Below the pieces are notes generated by a model. The model saw only the letters and a program-made list of their open reading frames with translations, ran no database searches and was not told the origin of the DNA. A program made the translations under genes and the position numbers. Positions 21,651 through 34,072 of a DNA stretch of 64,000 nucleotides are shown here, one piece after another (the stretch's first letter is position 1; each line of letters begins with the position of its first letter). The stretch is from Gnetum montanum (lineage: Eukaryota > Streptophyta > Gnetopsida > Gnetales > Gnetaceae), in contig MNCI01016414.1 of assembly GCA_015680685.1 (NCBI GenBank), positions 62,001 through 126,000 of the forward strand. The letters run 5' to 3'.

Positions 21651-22895
21651 GAAGAGGCAACTACAAATGGCCTAAGAGAAAAATCAATCCTTGGCCATGG
21701 AGGTTGCTGAACTTCATGCCTGACCTATAGAACAAGCAATCCTCAGCCCAACAATGATAAGATATGAAGCTATCAAATAGCTTCAAGAAAAAATTCAAAA
21801 GGATGAGGAGGAGGCAGTAATGGCCATCTTCAAACAATTCATAGTAGAAGCTAAAATGTATTCCATAAAAAAGGACTTGAATCAAATACGCTAAGAGAAT
21901 GAAGCATTGACTGTGCAAAATCATTACCTATGAAATGTTAATACTCAAAGAGATCAAATGCAAGAATTCATTCATCAAAAACAAGAGCAGCTTGCCAAAG
22001 TCAACACCAAACTAAGGAAATTGGCCATGGAGAATCGCAATCTATCCATCGAGGAGGCATGCACCTTGCACCAAAAGTCTACCATTGAGATCGTCACCTG
22101 GAAGAATGAAGCCCTAAAATTTGAGAAAGTGAAGAATCACTACAAGGACCAGGTTGGCTTGCAAAAAGAAATGAATGAAAAAGAATCCAAATGACAAAGG
22201 AAAATACAAATGAATCCCTCCAGCAACTCCATCAAGGAAGAGAGATGTGGTAGTCCATCCTTGATGGGATTGATGCCTATAACAAAGCAGAGATTTGCTT
22301 GAAGGATTTGTAAATCAAGGAAATGACTAAGTACATGGAGTTGGTCAATCTCCATTATGCAAACCTGGCAATGTTGATAATCAGATGGTCATAGTTAGAA
22401 TTGGAGAAATAGGTGGTTAGCTTATATCTATTATACGAAGCCGAGTGCAAACACCACAAGGACACTAAGCAAAAACTTGAGACTGCTAACCCTAAACTCA
22501 AAGTTCTCAGAGTGTGATTCAAAGATCAATGATCTATCACTGAGAACCTAGCCAGATAGATGAATAACTACTAGGAGCTGAAGGACACAATCAAGGCATT
22601 TAGCATTAAATGTAAATAGTTCACTGCCTAGTTTATCAATGCCAAGGAGTTGCTTCCAATGATCCAATGTCCTTAGGATGTGCCCATTCCAACCCACATT
22701 GGAGAAGATACATGGATGGTGCATGATCCTAAAAGTAAGAAGGAGAAAATGAAATCATTACTAGATGCATTCTACTTGTTACCTGAAGTTGCAGTAGCAG
22801 CAGGACAACCACAGCCACCTCAACTACCACTAGTGTGTGAAGCTAGTGAAGCTTCCTTAGAGCCTCAAGAATCACCATCGCCTAGGACTATTTGA
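21650..22895 (+). pseudogene. E2 3' ORF: coiled-coil protein, N-terminus missing
   Basis: An extra ORF where Athila elements carry an env-like gene. Reading from about 21650 gives a long Glu/Lys/Gln-rich coiled coil, open at 21958-22194 (TKLRKLAMENRNLSIEEACT). It ends at 22895 after a Pro/Gln-rich tail. The block THIGEDTWMVHDPKSKKEKM (22695-22755) recurs in E4 at 58610-58660 and in inverted form in E3 near 31220-31260. The N-terminal globular part seen in E3 and E4 is absent. No transmembrane segment or signal peptide is visible, so I do not call it an envelope protein. Function unknown. Confidence 0.7.
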
Positions 22896-23144
22896 TATTC
22901 TCCAACAAGCTTCACACCATCAAGGAACCTGTTGTCCAATTTTTGAAGAGTTGTATCATCATCTTCAATTTTTTGTCCTAAACACCACCATTTTTGTAAT
23001 GTGTTGATCCATACACTTGGACACTCCATTTTTTTATCAAGTTAATTAGTTTTTTTTTGTGGAAGTAAAGTCAGTCAATAATCCCATACCTTCCTCATTT
23101 CATAAAAGAACTTGAGGATGAGTTTTTAGTTAGTCATGGGAGTA
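22896..23144 (+). other. E2 3' untranslated region and short purine tract
   Basis: Noncoding stretch between the 3' ORF stop and the 3' LTR. It ends CATGGGAGTA (23135-23144), a weak polypurine tract in the same place as GTGTGGGTA before the E4 3' LTR. Confidence 0.6.
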
Positions 23145-24083
23145 TGATGAATCATTGTTGGTTAGCTACATTGATGAGGCCTTGTTAATGTAGTCGACTG
23201 CATCAACAAGGCCTCATCGACGAGGCCTCATTGATGCATCTTATCCTACATTGACAAGGCCCCATTGATGCAATGTCTACTTTTGACCTATAAATAAGCA
23301 CCTACCAATCACATTTATGGAAATCTAGATTTTAGTAGCAACAAAGCTCTTGCATTTTTTTCATTCAAAAGTTAGAATTTTTTCCCTGAGTGCCTGCAAC
23401 AAGATTTATTGAGTGTATGGATCTTTATTCAAGCATTGTTGTACCTGAGCATGATAGTTTGTGCAGTAATAAAGATGAGCTTTCTAATAAACCTTGCAGC
23501 ACTTTGGATAGATTACCTATTTTTTTCATGCATTTATTGTTTTTAATTATTTATTAAATGCTTTCAATTAGTTATTAAATATTTTCCAATTATTATATTA
23601 ATGAGGCAATTAAGCAAGATAGAATACAGTATGACCACTTTGAGCATAACACGTATTTGCTTGGTAATCCTAGCAGTGTTATTGCATGGTATGCCCAGTA
23701 GCGTAGTGCTTGCTCACCTAGCAGTGGATACATGGGTTCAAGACGTGTATGGAAAGTGGGAATAGATGCTTATATTAGGATTAGTAAAATGATTAGTTAA
23801 TTAGTTAATTTAGATTAGCTAAACAAATCCCTTTTTATCTATAATTTAAGCACCCAACTATAAAAAATAAAAATGATAAAAATTGAATGCCTCAATTACA
23901 CTTAACCATACCAATGAACATCACAAGTGTAACTAGAAAGACAACAATTGACCTTAAGGCTAGATCAACTTCGTAAAAGAGCTAGTTTACTGGAAATGAT
24001 AAAGCTCATGGAATTTGATTAGATTGTGTGTAAATGCTTCGTGATTTGTATGGTTGTATGTAGGGCTACCTTGCGACTCATTA
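23145..24083 (+). repeat. E2 3' LTR
   Basis: 939 bp, collinear with 12708-13630. It starts TGATGAATCATTG and ends ACTCATTA, each terminus one transition away from the intact 5' LTR ends. The U3 palindromes are partly decayed (AGGCCT kept at 23211 and 23223). TATA box at 23289-23296. Confidence 0.92.
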
Positions 24084-24088
24084 GATAC
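24084..24088 (+). repeat. E2 target site duplication, right copy (GATAC)
   Basis: Directly after the E2 3' LTR; partner of GATAT at 12703-12707. Confidence 0.8.
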
Positions 24089-25250
24089 TTACCAAAGACA
24101 TGCATCACTTATCTATGATTTCTTCCAAGATCTTCACATATTTTAAGTCACATGGCATTTTTAAAAATAGGGTTTAGACCTCATTAGTGCTATTAATCCT
24201 CATTCATATACTACTAACCACATTATTTTAACTTATCTAAAATATTTTTCTAAGTAGGTAGAAGTTATTCTATTATACTCCACTAAGTCTCGCTTCATTT
24301 TTTGCTTCATTCTTAGTCATATCATTACTCATTTCGGTGTGCCTCTCTACATTGTAACTAATAATTATTCTTATTTTTTAAGAGTAAGGATGTAGCTAAT
24401 TTCTATTCCATTTGTCACATTACCCAGTCATTTTCATAACCTTACTACTCTTAATCTAATGATCAAGCTGAATCCTCTAACAAAACTCTCATTCATATTC
24501 TTCATACCATGGTTGACAAAACCCAATTCAATTGGCATATTTAGTTATTTCATGTCCTTTGATCTACTATACTACTTTCTGTACATCGACTAATCATACC
24601 TCATATCTCTTAACCTATGGTTCTAAGGTAATGATACCAATTAAACTTTATATCCCACCTCTCTAACTTGCTCTACATGATTAGCTCTTAGATTAAGAGA
24701 ACAACATAAAAAGCATTGAGCTAAAACTTCTTAAATAATAATGTCAAGAAACTCTAAAGCATCTACATGAATATCAAGAAGCTATTTAGCATTATCATTT
24801 TAGAAATTTACATTTCATCATATTCATTAAAGTGACCTAGTCCTATGCCATTTTTTGAACCTCAAAGATACAAAGTTCTTTCTTAACTAGTAATATCCTT
24901 TTCTAGTGGTCCAATCCTTACAAAATGGTGCCTATATTCTATTTGATCTATAAGAACATTAATTTCTAGGTCCTAATAGGATATCTCTAAAGCACTACTA
25001 CATGTATCAAGATTTATTATCATAGTATTAAACCTTCCATCAATGGTTTATTCTACATCATCTCTTTTATAACATGACAAGATACATACTATGTTAAGAT
25101 ATTAGGTTTTCTCTAACCCTATTTACTTTGCATCATTTTTATTTACTCACTCCCTTTCTATCTCATATTTTCATATTTCTCTCAATCTTTTTTCATCTTA
25201 TATTTTTATTTTATCTATCTCATTCTACTCTTTTCTGCTCAACATAATTA
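24084..25250 (+). pseudogene. E1 segment C: integrase core and C-terminus
   Basis: The integrase zinc finger broken at 12707 resumes here: 'YQRHASLI' follows the 'KTCDI' left of E2, matching family 'C..CQ.HA.LI'. The core follows with GLDLISAINPHS (about 24172), 'THFGVPLYIVTNN' near 24330 (second Asp changed to Asn) and NDQAESSNKTL near 24460 (catalytic Glu kept). The 'W..L.H.LWST' block is near 24540. The C-terminal module is poorly preserved and the end is uncertain, around 25050-25250. Many stops. Confidence 0.75.
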
Positions 25251-25885
25251 ATGAGTTTTTGAGTAACTAAATATCTTATTACATCATGTGAGAATATGAC
25301 TAAGTGCATTATTGACTAGATAACGGAGGAATTACTATTTTAGAGCTATATATGGAATTCCTTTTAGGCATATGGTGTGTGTAGAATCTATCCATGCCCT
25401 ATTTCTGTGGCATGACATTGTCTTCATGATAGATGTATAGGTGATATTCTCTTTTCTTCCCTCTTTTCTTCTTTATGTTTTTACATACTATCGTTTTTGC
25501 TCTTCTATACTATACTTCTCTTTTCTTCCTCTCATCCCTTCTCCTCATCTATTTCCATTCCTCTTTATATTTAGCACTTTAGTAAGGTTGAATGAGTGAT
25601 GTTGCCCCAAAGCAATGAGGTAGTATTAAGTGTAAAGTGATGTAAAAAGTGTGAATATTCACATAAGGTAAGGAAGAAACTGACTTTATGGATCTAGCCA
25701 TGCCTCATTTTTTTAGTATAGCACTCCACCATATGTGTATCAACAATGTGTCTAACTTTCTCCCCTATTATCCCATCTCATTTTACCTCTTTTTATAGGT
25801 ACACTAGATTAGCATTTTTTTTACAGCTTATCTTCTTAATGAGTTATCCTTCAATTTTTTAGTGGTACCTATCAAGAGAGGGAAA
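25251..25885 (+). other. E1 3' noncoding region with polypurine tract
   Basis: T/C-rich, no coding potential. It ends in AAGAGAGGGAAA (25874-25885), a good polypurine tract directly before TGTTATATCC, which I take as the E1 3' LTR start. Confidence 0.6.
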
Positions 25886-27486
25886 TGTTATATCCAACTA
25901 GATTTTTCTATGGATCAAAATTTGTGATGCACTTTAATATCTTTAGCACTACAAGTTCAACTAAAAATCCCTTGTTCTAATACTCTACATCATTGCCAAT
26001 ATCATTACTAGCCATTTTTTCAAAATTCCCTATATTTGATGTCCAACATCATTTATCACATAACGTTTGGCTACTTATCCTTAGGCTTTAGTTTCAACAT
26101 GCAGCACCATCTTTTACATCAATCCTAACTTGTAATTTTAGCATCAATTTGGCTCTACATAATTTCTTAACATCTCTAGTTTTGATGTTATTTTTAATGT
26201 CTAATATCATTCCATTTATGATGTCTTGTGTCAGTAACATTTCAATGTTTACTTTAACTTCAATTTCATACATCATTTTTCTTATCTAGAAGCTTCTAGA
26301 AGTTTCTATGGGTTCCAATGTAACATTAATTTATGATTTATGAGGCATTTTTGGCCTATAAATAGGATCATCACCTCAATCAAAGAAGGGATTGAATATT
26401 TTCCTTTTTAGAAGTTCAATAAAATTCATCCAAACAACAATAGCTTTTCAAAGTGTCAAAGCCTCTAAGTGCTTTCTACTCATCTCAAAGTTTCTAATTC
26501 CTTCTTGCTTTCCCTTATTGGTACACATTGTATATCCATAATGTTGTCCTCCTAACTCACAGTGATTTTGTTTGGATCTAGATCCACAAATCAATTTTAT
26601 TTAACTCTTTTTTCCTTTTTTCTAGGTCTGTATCTATATAAGCTTTATTTTGTGAATGAGATCTTTATTGGGCATATGCATCAAAGAGAACCAAAATAAT
26701 ATAACTCCTCTTCCATTACCTCTAATCCCTTATTCACATCTCTAGAATTGTTATTTCTCTTTTCTAGGTTCATCCTTGGTTATTTTTTATGTTCTCTAAT
26801 TGCAAAACCTACTTACATCTTTTTTTTGTAATGCTAAGTTTAATAGAAACTTACTTACTACTCCTAGATCTATTATTTGTCATGATACATATTTATTTGC
26901 ACTCTTTCCTTTCTACATAGATCCTAGTGATCATTTACTTTTATTCTTCTAAGATTGTCATCTTATGTAGAGGACAAGAATAGCCTATTAATGTTCACAT
27001 TGAAATTTCTAGTAAATGCTTATATCACATTGCAAATATTTTTCACATAATTTAACTTTGTTTATATATTTGACTTGAGTTTTGCACAAACATTGCTTAG
27101 ATTATTAGTTTACTAATAATCTATAAGCCTTCTTTCAATTTGAGGATACATCTTCAAATAGTTTAGTGACCACAAACTGCCTATCTCATTTGGTACAAGG
27201 TTGCCATGAGTTTGATTATGATAATTCTCACCAAAACACTTGCTCCTATAGTAGTGCCTAACATAGTTTCTTTCTCTCCTATTTACATTTTTCATGGTAC
27301 CCTCCCTTAATCCCCAACTCGTCTCTAAATCAAGAATTAAAATTTAACTTCCTTTTGGAGGATTTTCCCTTAAACCTTATTGAAAAAAATGTTTTTGAAG
27401 TAAGTTATTATGCTAAAAAATTTTAAAGTATAGTAATTCATACTTCATGTAAGTTAAAGTGTCTAGTCATAAATTAATTTATAACA
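25886..27486 (+). repeat. E1 3' LTR (start supported, end tentative)
   Basis: It starts TGTTATATCC right after a polypurine tract. A TATA box, TATAAATA, is at 26357-26364, about 470 bp in. The end is uncertain: TATAACA at 27480-27486 mirrors the start and would give a 1.6-kb LTR, but the 5' LTR lies outside the window and cannot confirm it. No genes inside; short minus-strand frames at 26094-26276 and 27113-27295 look incidental. Confidence 0.5.
27098..27123. other. Perfect 11-bp hairpin
   Basis: TAGATTATTAG and its exact reverse complement flank a TTTA loop. It lies near the presumed end of the E1 LTR. Being A/T only, it may be chance. Confidence 0.6.
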
Positions 27487-30138
27487 TATGTTTAAGTATC
27501 AACTTACGAATTGGTACTTATGAAATTTTTACCTCATGAAATGATTTAAGCATGAAGTCAAGAATTTCAAATCCTTAAAAGTATTTACTCATGTTTTGTA
27601 TTCAAATTCAATGTATCTACATAAGTTGAAAGGCTAGTTTCTAAATAGGCTAAAGTTCATGACTAAAAGGTTAGAGGAAAAAGTTCATAAAACAACTAAA
27701 ACTATAAGAACAAAATTCTTATAACTCGCATTGAAGAAAATTATCATATAAAATTTTAATTAAAAGAAAATTTTATTATTTCTCTCTACTTTCTTTAGAT
27801 CATTAGTATATGAACTTAAATATGGCATCTATAACATGTGTATCTTAGTTAATTCTGACTATCTTGATAATTATTGTATACAAATCATGTGTGTAGGGTT
27901 TGGTTAGTCAATATTTGAGATAGCCTATCCCTTGAAATCCTTGGAATGATTTTATGATATTTTTAAAGTTACTCTTTATTATATAGCATAACTTATAATG
28001 ATATAGATGGTTCTATTTTTTCTAATATTTATATATGCACTCACCTTGTTGGGCTTTATCAATAGTTATCATGGTTTTGGAGAAACTCTCACACATAAGG
28101 TATGATGACATCAAGTATCATTTGTGATGATGATGATATAATTAGTATCATTTTTAGATTATTCTTTAATTAATATTCATGATGATTATAGATGTTGAAT
28201 TTAAATTTTCTATTATTCTCTTGGCTTGATTTTTAGTTTGGATTTTTAATTTAGTTTCTAGTGTTGTAATTGAATTTTGTCCTGGTACATTAATTCTTAA
28301 GCTATGAATCTAGAAATATTAGAAGTCATAAGTTATGTTTTATCTTGAGGTGACATAACCTAAGGCTCCTTAGATACCTTTTATAAAAATATGTGTGATT
28401 TGTCCATATAAAAGGTAATAAATCCATATTGTATTTATTGAGATTAAAGGTTTCCATGATGAGGTAAACTTAGTTTATTAAGGATTTTAGATAAGGTTAT
28501 TAAAACTTGTTAACTTATGAATAAATAGTAGCTTGTAAGTCACAATTATAAGGTAAAACTATAAAAACTATAAAATTTTATAAGTCTTGACAACTATAAA
28601 TAATGGATGAACAATCATTATAAATAATAATTAATCATGAAATATAAAAATTAAGGTTATAGAAACTAAAAACTTAATGAGAGTAATGTTTATATCAAAA
28701 CATCATACAAGGTAACGAGCATGAATGTAATAATAGGTATTCCAAACTTAGAAGTATCTATATCTGTGATTAAAAACTGACTATATAAGTGGTGTATATT
28801 GATGTATGTTTAAAGTTAATAGTGACTACCATTTTATCTTTCAAATTGAGCAAGGAATGGAACCATATACAAACCAACATACCTCTTCATTATTAAACTA
28901 ATAATTAATTTATTTTTATTTAATAAACTATGACAATTATACATCTAACTTGAGATTTACATATTGAGGTTAACAAACATATCAATTCTTAAAATTTCTC
29001 ATTAAGATCAATGTGAGGTAAGTTTAATTCAACATTTAAAGCTTTAGTCACATATATTTAACTTGAATATAAATTTAAATAGATTTTGTATTTCTTAGTT
29101 GTCAAAATATATAATAGTATATTATGATTACATCACAATTGTATGCAAGTTAAGTAATTATTTTCATTGGTGTCATGGTAAATGCATTTTGTGTGTTCCT
29201 TGATGCATTGAGAGATTTAATTATTGGTAAAAAGTTTGCATTTGAAGTTTTAAATCCAATTATAATCCTACCACCATTTTCTTTATATAATAAATACATA
29301 GAAATCAAGTTTAGAAATTGATATCTTTTTGTACATCTTTGAGTTATTTCTATAAAGAGTATACTAAAAATTTTTAAAAGTAGTATCAACTTTTGATTTA
29401 GTTTTACAAATTTGAAAAGTGTATGAAACTTTTTATGATTCAAATAAATCACTCTTAAAACTTTGTGCATCATTAACATGTAGTGTGTGCATAAGTGACT
29501 ATAATTACCATGCAGTTTTTGATTTAGTTTTACAAATTTGAAACTACTTTGAGGACAAACTTAATTTTAGTTTTTGAAAATAATTTAAAGTTTAAAATTT
29601 CTTCGATAAGGGAAAATTTTGTTTTATCCTTGATTTTTTTAGATTTACTTTCTTTTAGTGTTACAAATTAAACTTATATTTGTGGAGTTATGTCCAATGG
29701 CTTGATAGTCATTCTTCCTACATAAAAATTTTTACATATTGTTTCTAAGTAAAATTTACTATTTTTGAATTTATTTGTTATAAACTAGTCAAGATATATA
29801 TTTATGATATATATCTATTATTTGGAAAAGAAAATATTTTATGTTTTTTAAATAAATAAAATCTCAAATTATTTTCTAATTAATAAAATCTTACTGCTAT
29901 GATGATAAAATTATTAAATTGTTTTACTATGATCGACGAGGACTATCTTGAATGGGGTTGGTAATTGGTCTCTTGGCCAAAACTATAGGTTTTAAATTAA
30001 AAAAATTGATTTAATATAAATATTAATCAGTATCATGGATTTACTTTCATTTTCATACTCAATTTCAATTTTAAAATTATATTTAATAGGAAGATGTTAG
30101 AGCTTGAAGCTTTTTTTTTTTAATAATATTTACCCTTA
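27487..30138. other. AT-rich stretch without recognisable genes
   Basis: Very AT-rich. The longest open frame, 29150-29479 on the minus strand, gives a Leu/Lys/Ile-rich product with no family pattern. A 26-bp exact direct repeat occurs at 29392-29417 and 29518-29543. It is probably very old transposon sequence. Nothing else is seen. Confidence 0.6.
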
Positions 30139-30880
30139 ATGAGCAGCAAGTAGTCCCTACGTCTAATCATACAAATCACACAAGGCTTGTATGTGACATG
30201 ATCATATTCTATGAATGGATTAATGTAATTTCTAGAAAGATAATGTATGCTAGTTGATCATCATCTTCTCACTTGAGTTAGTTATGATCAAAGTGTATGA
30301 TTTAACGCAAAATATTAAGTTCTAAATCTAAGAAACAATGAAAATTAAATCCTAAATTAGACTAGTAGTAATAAGTATCCAATCCTAGATTACCATATAC
30401 ATCCTTAAGTAGTATAACTACCATTGAAATAACCAAGTGACTCAAAACTTACTGAACTAAGAAAGATCGCTACTAGGTTACCAGATGATCATACATTACC
30501 TCAACACCAATCATACTTATTCTACCAAGTTACATTATAAATGATCTCAATCTTTATTTTTTATCATGAAATTCATCTAGGTACACCTCACTAAAATAAA
30601 GATCCCATATAATCACTTTAGATCATACTCTAAATACTCATGGACTAACTCTAAATTTATGAAGTAAAACAACAAGAGTCTAGTTATTTTGTGAAACAAA
30701 AGATCCTTTAAATGTGGTGGTTGGGTAGTATTTATAGGTATTACTAGCCCTAAATACATTGCATCTACAAAATCATATGAAAGCATATAATATTGCAACT
30801 ACAAGATACACTATTGTATTCAACTTATTTAATGTTCATAATACCTTCACAACTAACTAAAAACTCATTCTAAATTTAAC
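30139..30880 (-). repeat. E3 LTR, inverted (right limit approximate)
   Basis: The plus strand begins AATGAGCAGCAAGTAGTCCC and then 'aatcatacaaatcac', the reverse complement of the LTR ends of E2, E4 and E5 (family TGATGAGTGGCAAGGTACCC, then 'aaccatatgaatcac'). Further in are an inverted AATAAAGATTG poly(A)-type signal near 30550 and an inverted TATA box at 30728-30738. The U3 end is blurred near 30880, where a 23-bp unit with AACTAAAAACTCATTC is duplicated (30855-30902). Confidence 0.65.
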
Positions 30881-31156
30881 TAAAAACTCATTCTAAATTT
30901 AAACAAAAGTGGTATATAGTTTGTTAAAAAAAGTGTAGAGACAACTTGAATATTTAACTTAACAAACAAAGAAGCAACAGATTGACTAACTAGACTAGAG
31001 TATTGCATTACATTCTTAATTCTGAGTGGATTACGAAGTGATAAAATGATTGGAGATTTCATTGACATTCATAAAAAGTTACATAGGGTAGACAAAAATA
31101 TTTAATGTAGGTCTTCATTTTGTTTTTGGAGATTATGACTTTTTCTACATCAATTA

Positions 31157-34072
31157 CTACTATGGATTCTTTCCTAAAGCTACTAGTCTCTTCATGTGGA
31201 AGTATCTTAACAATGCTCTTAGATTCACTTCATTTATTCTAGGATCATTTACAGTCCATGTTAAACCAACAAGATTGGTTATCATTAGCACTTCCATGGA
31301 TAAGATAACTTCAAAAACATTTTTTACCTCAACATACAAAGCTATAATTCTATTTCATTCAATGTTAAATGCTTTAACTTGCACTTGCAAATCTTAGTAA
31401 TGTACCATATGTTTTGCCAAATTCTCTACTACATATCTCTAATTAGTGCATTTCACCTTCAACACTTTAAGCTTTGCATTGAGAATATGTAGTTTTTGCT
31501 TCACCTCAGTCCAATATTTATGCTCATTATCATGTAGCAAATACATGATAGCTAACTACTTCTCTAGCTTATTCCTCAATATGCTTGCTATCAACATAGC
31601 CAGATTTACATATCAAAGATTAACCATCTTTAAGTATTAATTCATGTTCTCAATTTGTAACTCCATTTTTAGTTTTACTTGATTAATTATTATAATTTAT
31701 CAAGGATGGACTACTAATTAAGCATTTGTTGAAATTTAGCATTGACCTTAGCTTTTGCTAATATGATTTTCTTTTCATTTACCTACCTTTGCATGTTAAA
31801 TTGATCTCTAAAATTCTTCTTGATCTTTTTAAGTTTCTTGGCCTTATTTTACCATGTGCTAGTCTCAATTGCAGATTTCTATCAAATTGCACAAACTTCT
31901 TTCATTAAAAAAATTCATGTTTTATATGGCTAATTTCTTAATATCTAGGCTGACTCTTGTAAATAACTCACAAAGAGGATTGAGGCTCTTCTTCAAAAAA
32001 TTATTCTTTCTTTCAACTTTCATCAATCTTCAATTTTTTGTAGTGAGATTTTTATTTTCTTCTTCTAATGCTACAATGCAAGTTATAAAAAGAATCATCA
32101 CCTAGAGCCATAGTGTTCATCCTACTAAGTAGGATCCTGGGAGGATTGGTAGATGATCAAAAGCCTAAGCTCTTCAACTAGTTGCACGTAGGCTCAAACC
32201 TAAGTCTTTGACTTAAGAAGCAAGTAATGCAGGTTATATGTTTATATATTTTATATTGTACAGGATAGAAGCAACACAATGGCTTAGGGAGTCATGCCTA
32301 AAAACTAATGTCCTTTTTGATATGCATATGTCTTGGCTTCTACTACTAATGCATCTCATGTTTCTTGTTCTCTTTCCATATTCAATTAATGTTTTTTAGT
32401 CATAAGATGACTAACCTATTCTATTTTGAATTTTTCTAATAGTTTTAGAGAAACTTACCTTATAGGGTCTTGAAGTTGGATTCTGAGTTGAGTTATCTTA
32501 TTCTACATTATTTTTATTTCTAACTTAGCATGTTGTAGTCTAGATTCAATAATTACCAAATTTTATTTTATAGAAATGATTTTAAAATAGCTTGTTGTTA
32601 TATCCTTAAAAATCTCAAAAAATTCTAGATAGTTTATCCTATCTACACTAATCTTTCCAAGCCATCTACATGTTGTTGATCAACACTCATTATTTATTTT
32701 TTCTTTTCTTCTACTCTAATCATTACTTGCATATCTTCTAATCCAATAAAATCTATTAGTGGTACTACCAACACATTAAGAGCATCTTTAATGTAATCAA
32801 TGACACTAAAACTTCTTGATCTTTTTCATATTTAAGACCATGATCGTAGCTTCTTCTCTTGTCTCAAGTGTTACTTGAAATGTAGTAGCATTTCAAAAGA
32901 TTTAGGAAATATTTTTCTTAAGTGTTAACCAAGATTTATCCAATTATAGGGATTAACAAGACCTCTGTTTAATATTTTATGACTTTAAACATTCTTGCAA
33001 CATCTTTGGTCCTCCAACTAACTACTTTTTATAGTTCTTATAAATAACTCATAGTTGGTTTGTTTATACCTAGATCTTTTGTGTTGATATAGAAGCTAGG
33101 ATCTATACCACTAGTTTTTGCTATTGGAATTATATTTTCTTATGTGCTTGATGGTACTTCAAGTTAATATTTCTTAGTATGTATAGGCTTTACTATGTCT
33201 ATGTATGAGACATTTTGAGCTTTCCTAATAATGTAATTTGTATATATAATGATTCTTGCTTATTTACAAAGCTTCCTTATCACATAAGAAAATGGAAATG
33301 TAGGTTTTCCTAATTTCTTTTCATCAAATCTTCTTTCTATGACCAAAAATATAAGATCTACCATGTTGGTTGGATGTTGTCCACTAGGAATGATACTGAC
33401 TCTAGCTACATAAGTAAATATCTTATTTAGATTTTTTTATATAGTAGATGTGGTATGTTTCTACTTTAAAATATATCTTTTCAACTAAGGATAATTCTTC
33501 AAACTTCTTTTTCTTATCTCCATAAGCTTTTTCTACCCATATATTCCTTGTTTCTATATTAGATTGAGTAGATACAATAATGGTTTTAGTTCTAATGTTG
33601 GACAAACCTAACATTGCAATAATAGCTCTAAGTATGAAACTATGAGACATTCTATTTTCACTATGACATATGTCTATCTATTATGCCAAAATTGATATGT
33701 TTCTAGTAAATATCATTCACTATTTGTAGATATGGTTGGCCAAAATAAAGAAGCTTACATTTGTTCATATACCTCCTATGGTGTATATTTCAAAAATGAC
33801 CCCAATTTCATTTCAACTATAATACTACTCATGATAACTTTATTGCTTATTGATTTGACATAGTCCTCAAAAAGAATAACTTTCTTACCTCTTCCTAGAG
33901 ACTTGTTCTCCTTATGTTGATTACTAGATTTGCATGTCAACTAATGGATGGATCTTGATTGTGCCTCTTGTTCTTTTATATGTGATTTTCACAATTGATT
34001 TTTGCCTCCTCTTAGTCACTTTTCTTATGGCTATGATGGTCCTTTGATTTTAAGGTTTCATTTTGGATCCAT
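31157..34072 (-). pseudogene. E3 3' ORF, inverted, decayed and SINE-interrupted
   Basis: A minus-strand relative of the E4 3' ORF. The start ATG at 34072-34070 sits in GATTATAGATGGATCC, matching GATCACAGATGACCCC at the E4 start. Next come an 'EQEAQSRSIH' block (E4: EEXEAQSFNIH), then open 33650-33423 with LSNIRTKTIIVSTQSN (E4: LSNKRAKVVHLSTKFD). After that: 'FDEKKLGKPTFPFSYVIRKL' (E4: 'FKEKKARKPTLPF..LIRKL'). It ends in a tail with WTVNDPRINEVNLRALLR near 31258-31205. A SINE interrupts it at 32088-32225. Length without the SINE is close to E4's 2.7 kb. No enzyme motif seen; function unknown. Confidence 0.72.
32088..32225 (+). mobile_element. Short tRNA-like SINE, copy 1
   Basis: 138 bp flanked by AATGCAAGTTATA (32075-32087) and AATGCAGGTTATA (32226-32238), a 13-bp duplication with one mismatch. 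It shares the core 'GG.TCCT..GAGGATTGGTA.AT.A.CAAA.GCCTAA' and 'AGGCTCAAAC' with copy 2. GGATTGGTAGA resembles a tRNA D-arm/A box and GGCTCAAACC a B box, so an origin from a tRNA with pol III promotion is likely. Confidence 0.7.

Larger units (their letters stand above)
12708..24083 (+). mobile_element. E2, Athila-like Ty3/gypsy element with a 3' coiled-coil ORF (11.4 kb)
   Basis: LTRs at 12708-13630 and 23145-24083 flank a primer site, gag, protease, RT-RNase H, integrase, a 1.8-kb spacer and an extra 3' ORF. The RT motifs (FLDGYSDYNQI, MPFGLCNTPTTFQ, FMDDFS) and the Asp-tRNA-like primer site are Athila/Tat-group hallmarks. There is no second RNase H, which favours Athila-like. It sits in E1's integrase zinc finger with a 4/5 matching target duplication. 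Stops occur in every ORF, so it is dead, but domain order is intact. Confidence 0.88.

Noticed and set aside
21650-22895. Envelope protein
   Set aside because: Position fits an Athila env-like ORF, but no signal peptide, transmembrane helix or cleavage motif is visible; the product is a soluble-looking coiled coil.
29150-29479. 109-codon minus-strand ORF
   Set aside because: Biased Leu/Lys/Ile composition in very AT-rich DNA, no family motif and no neighbouring element domain.
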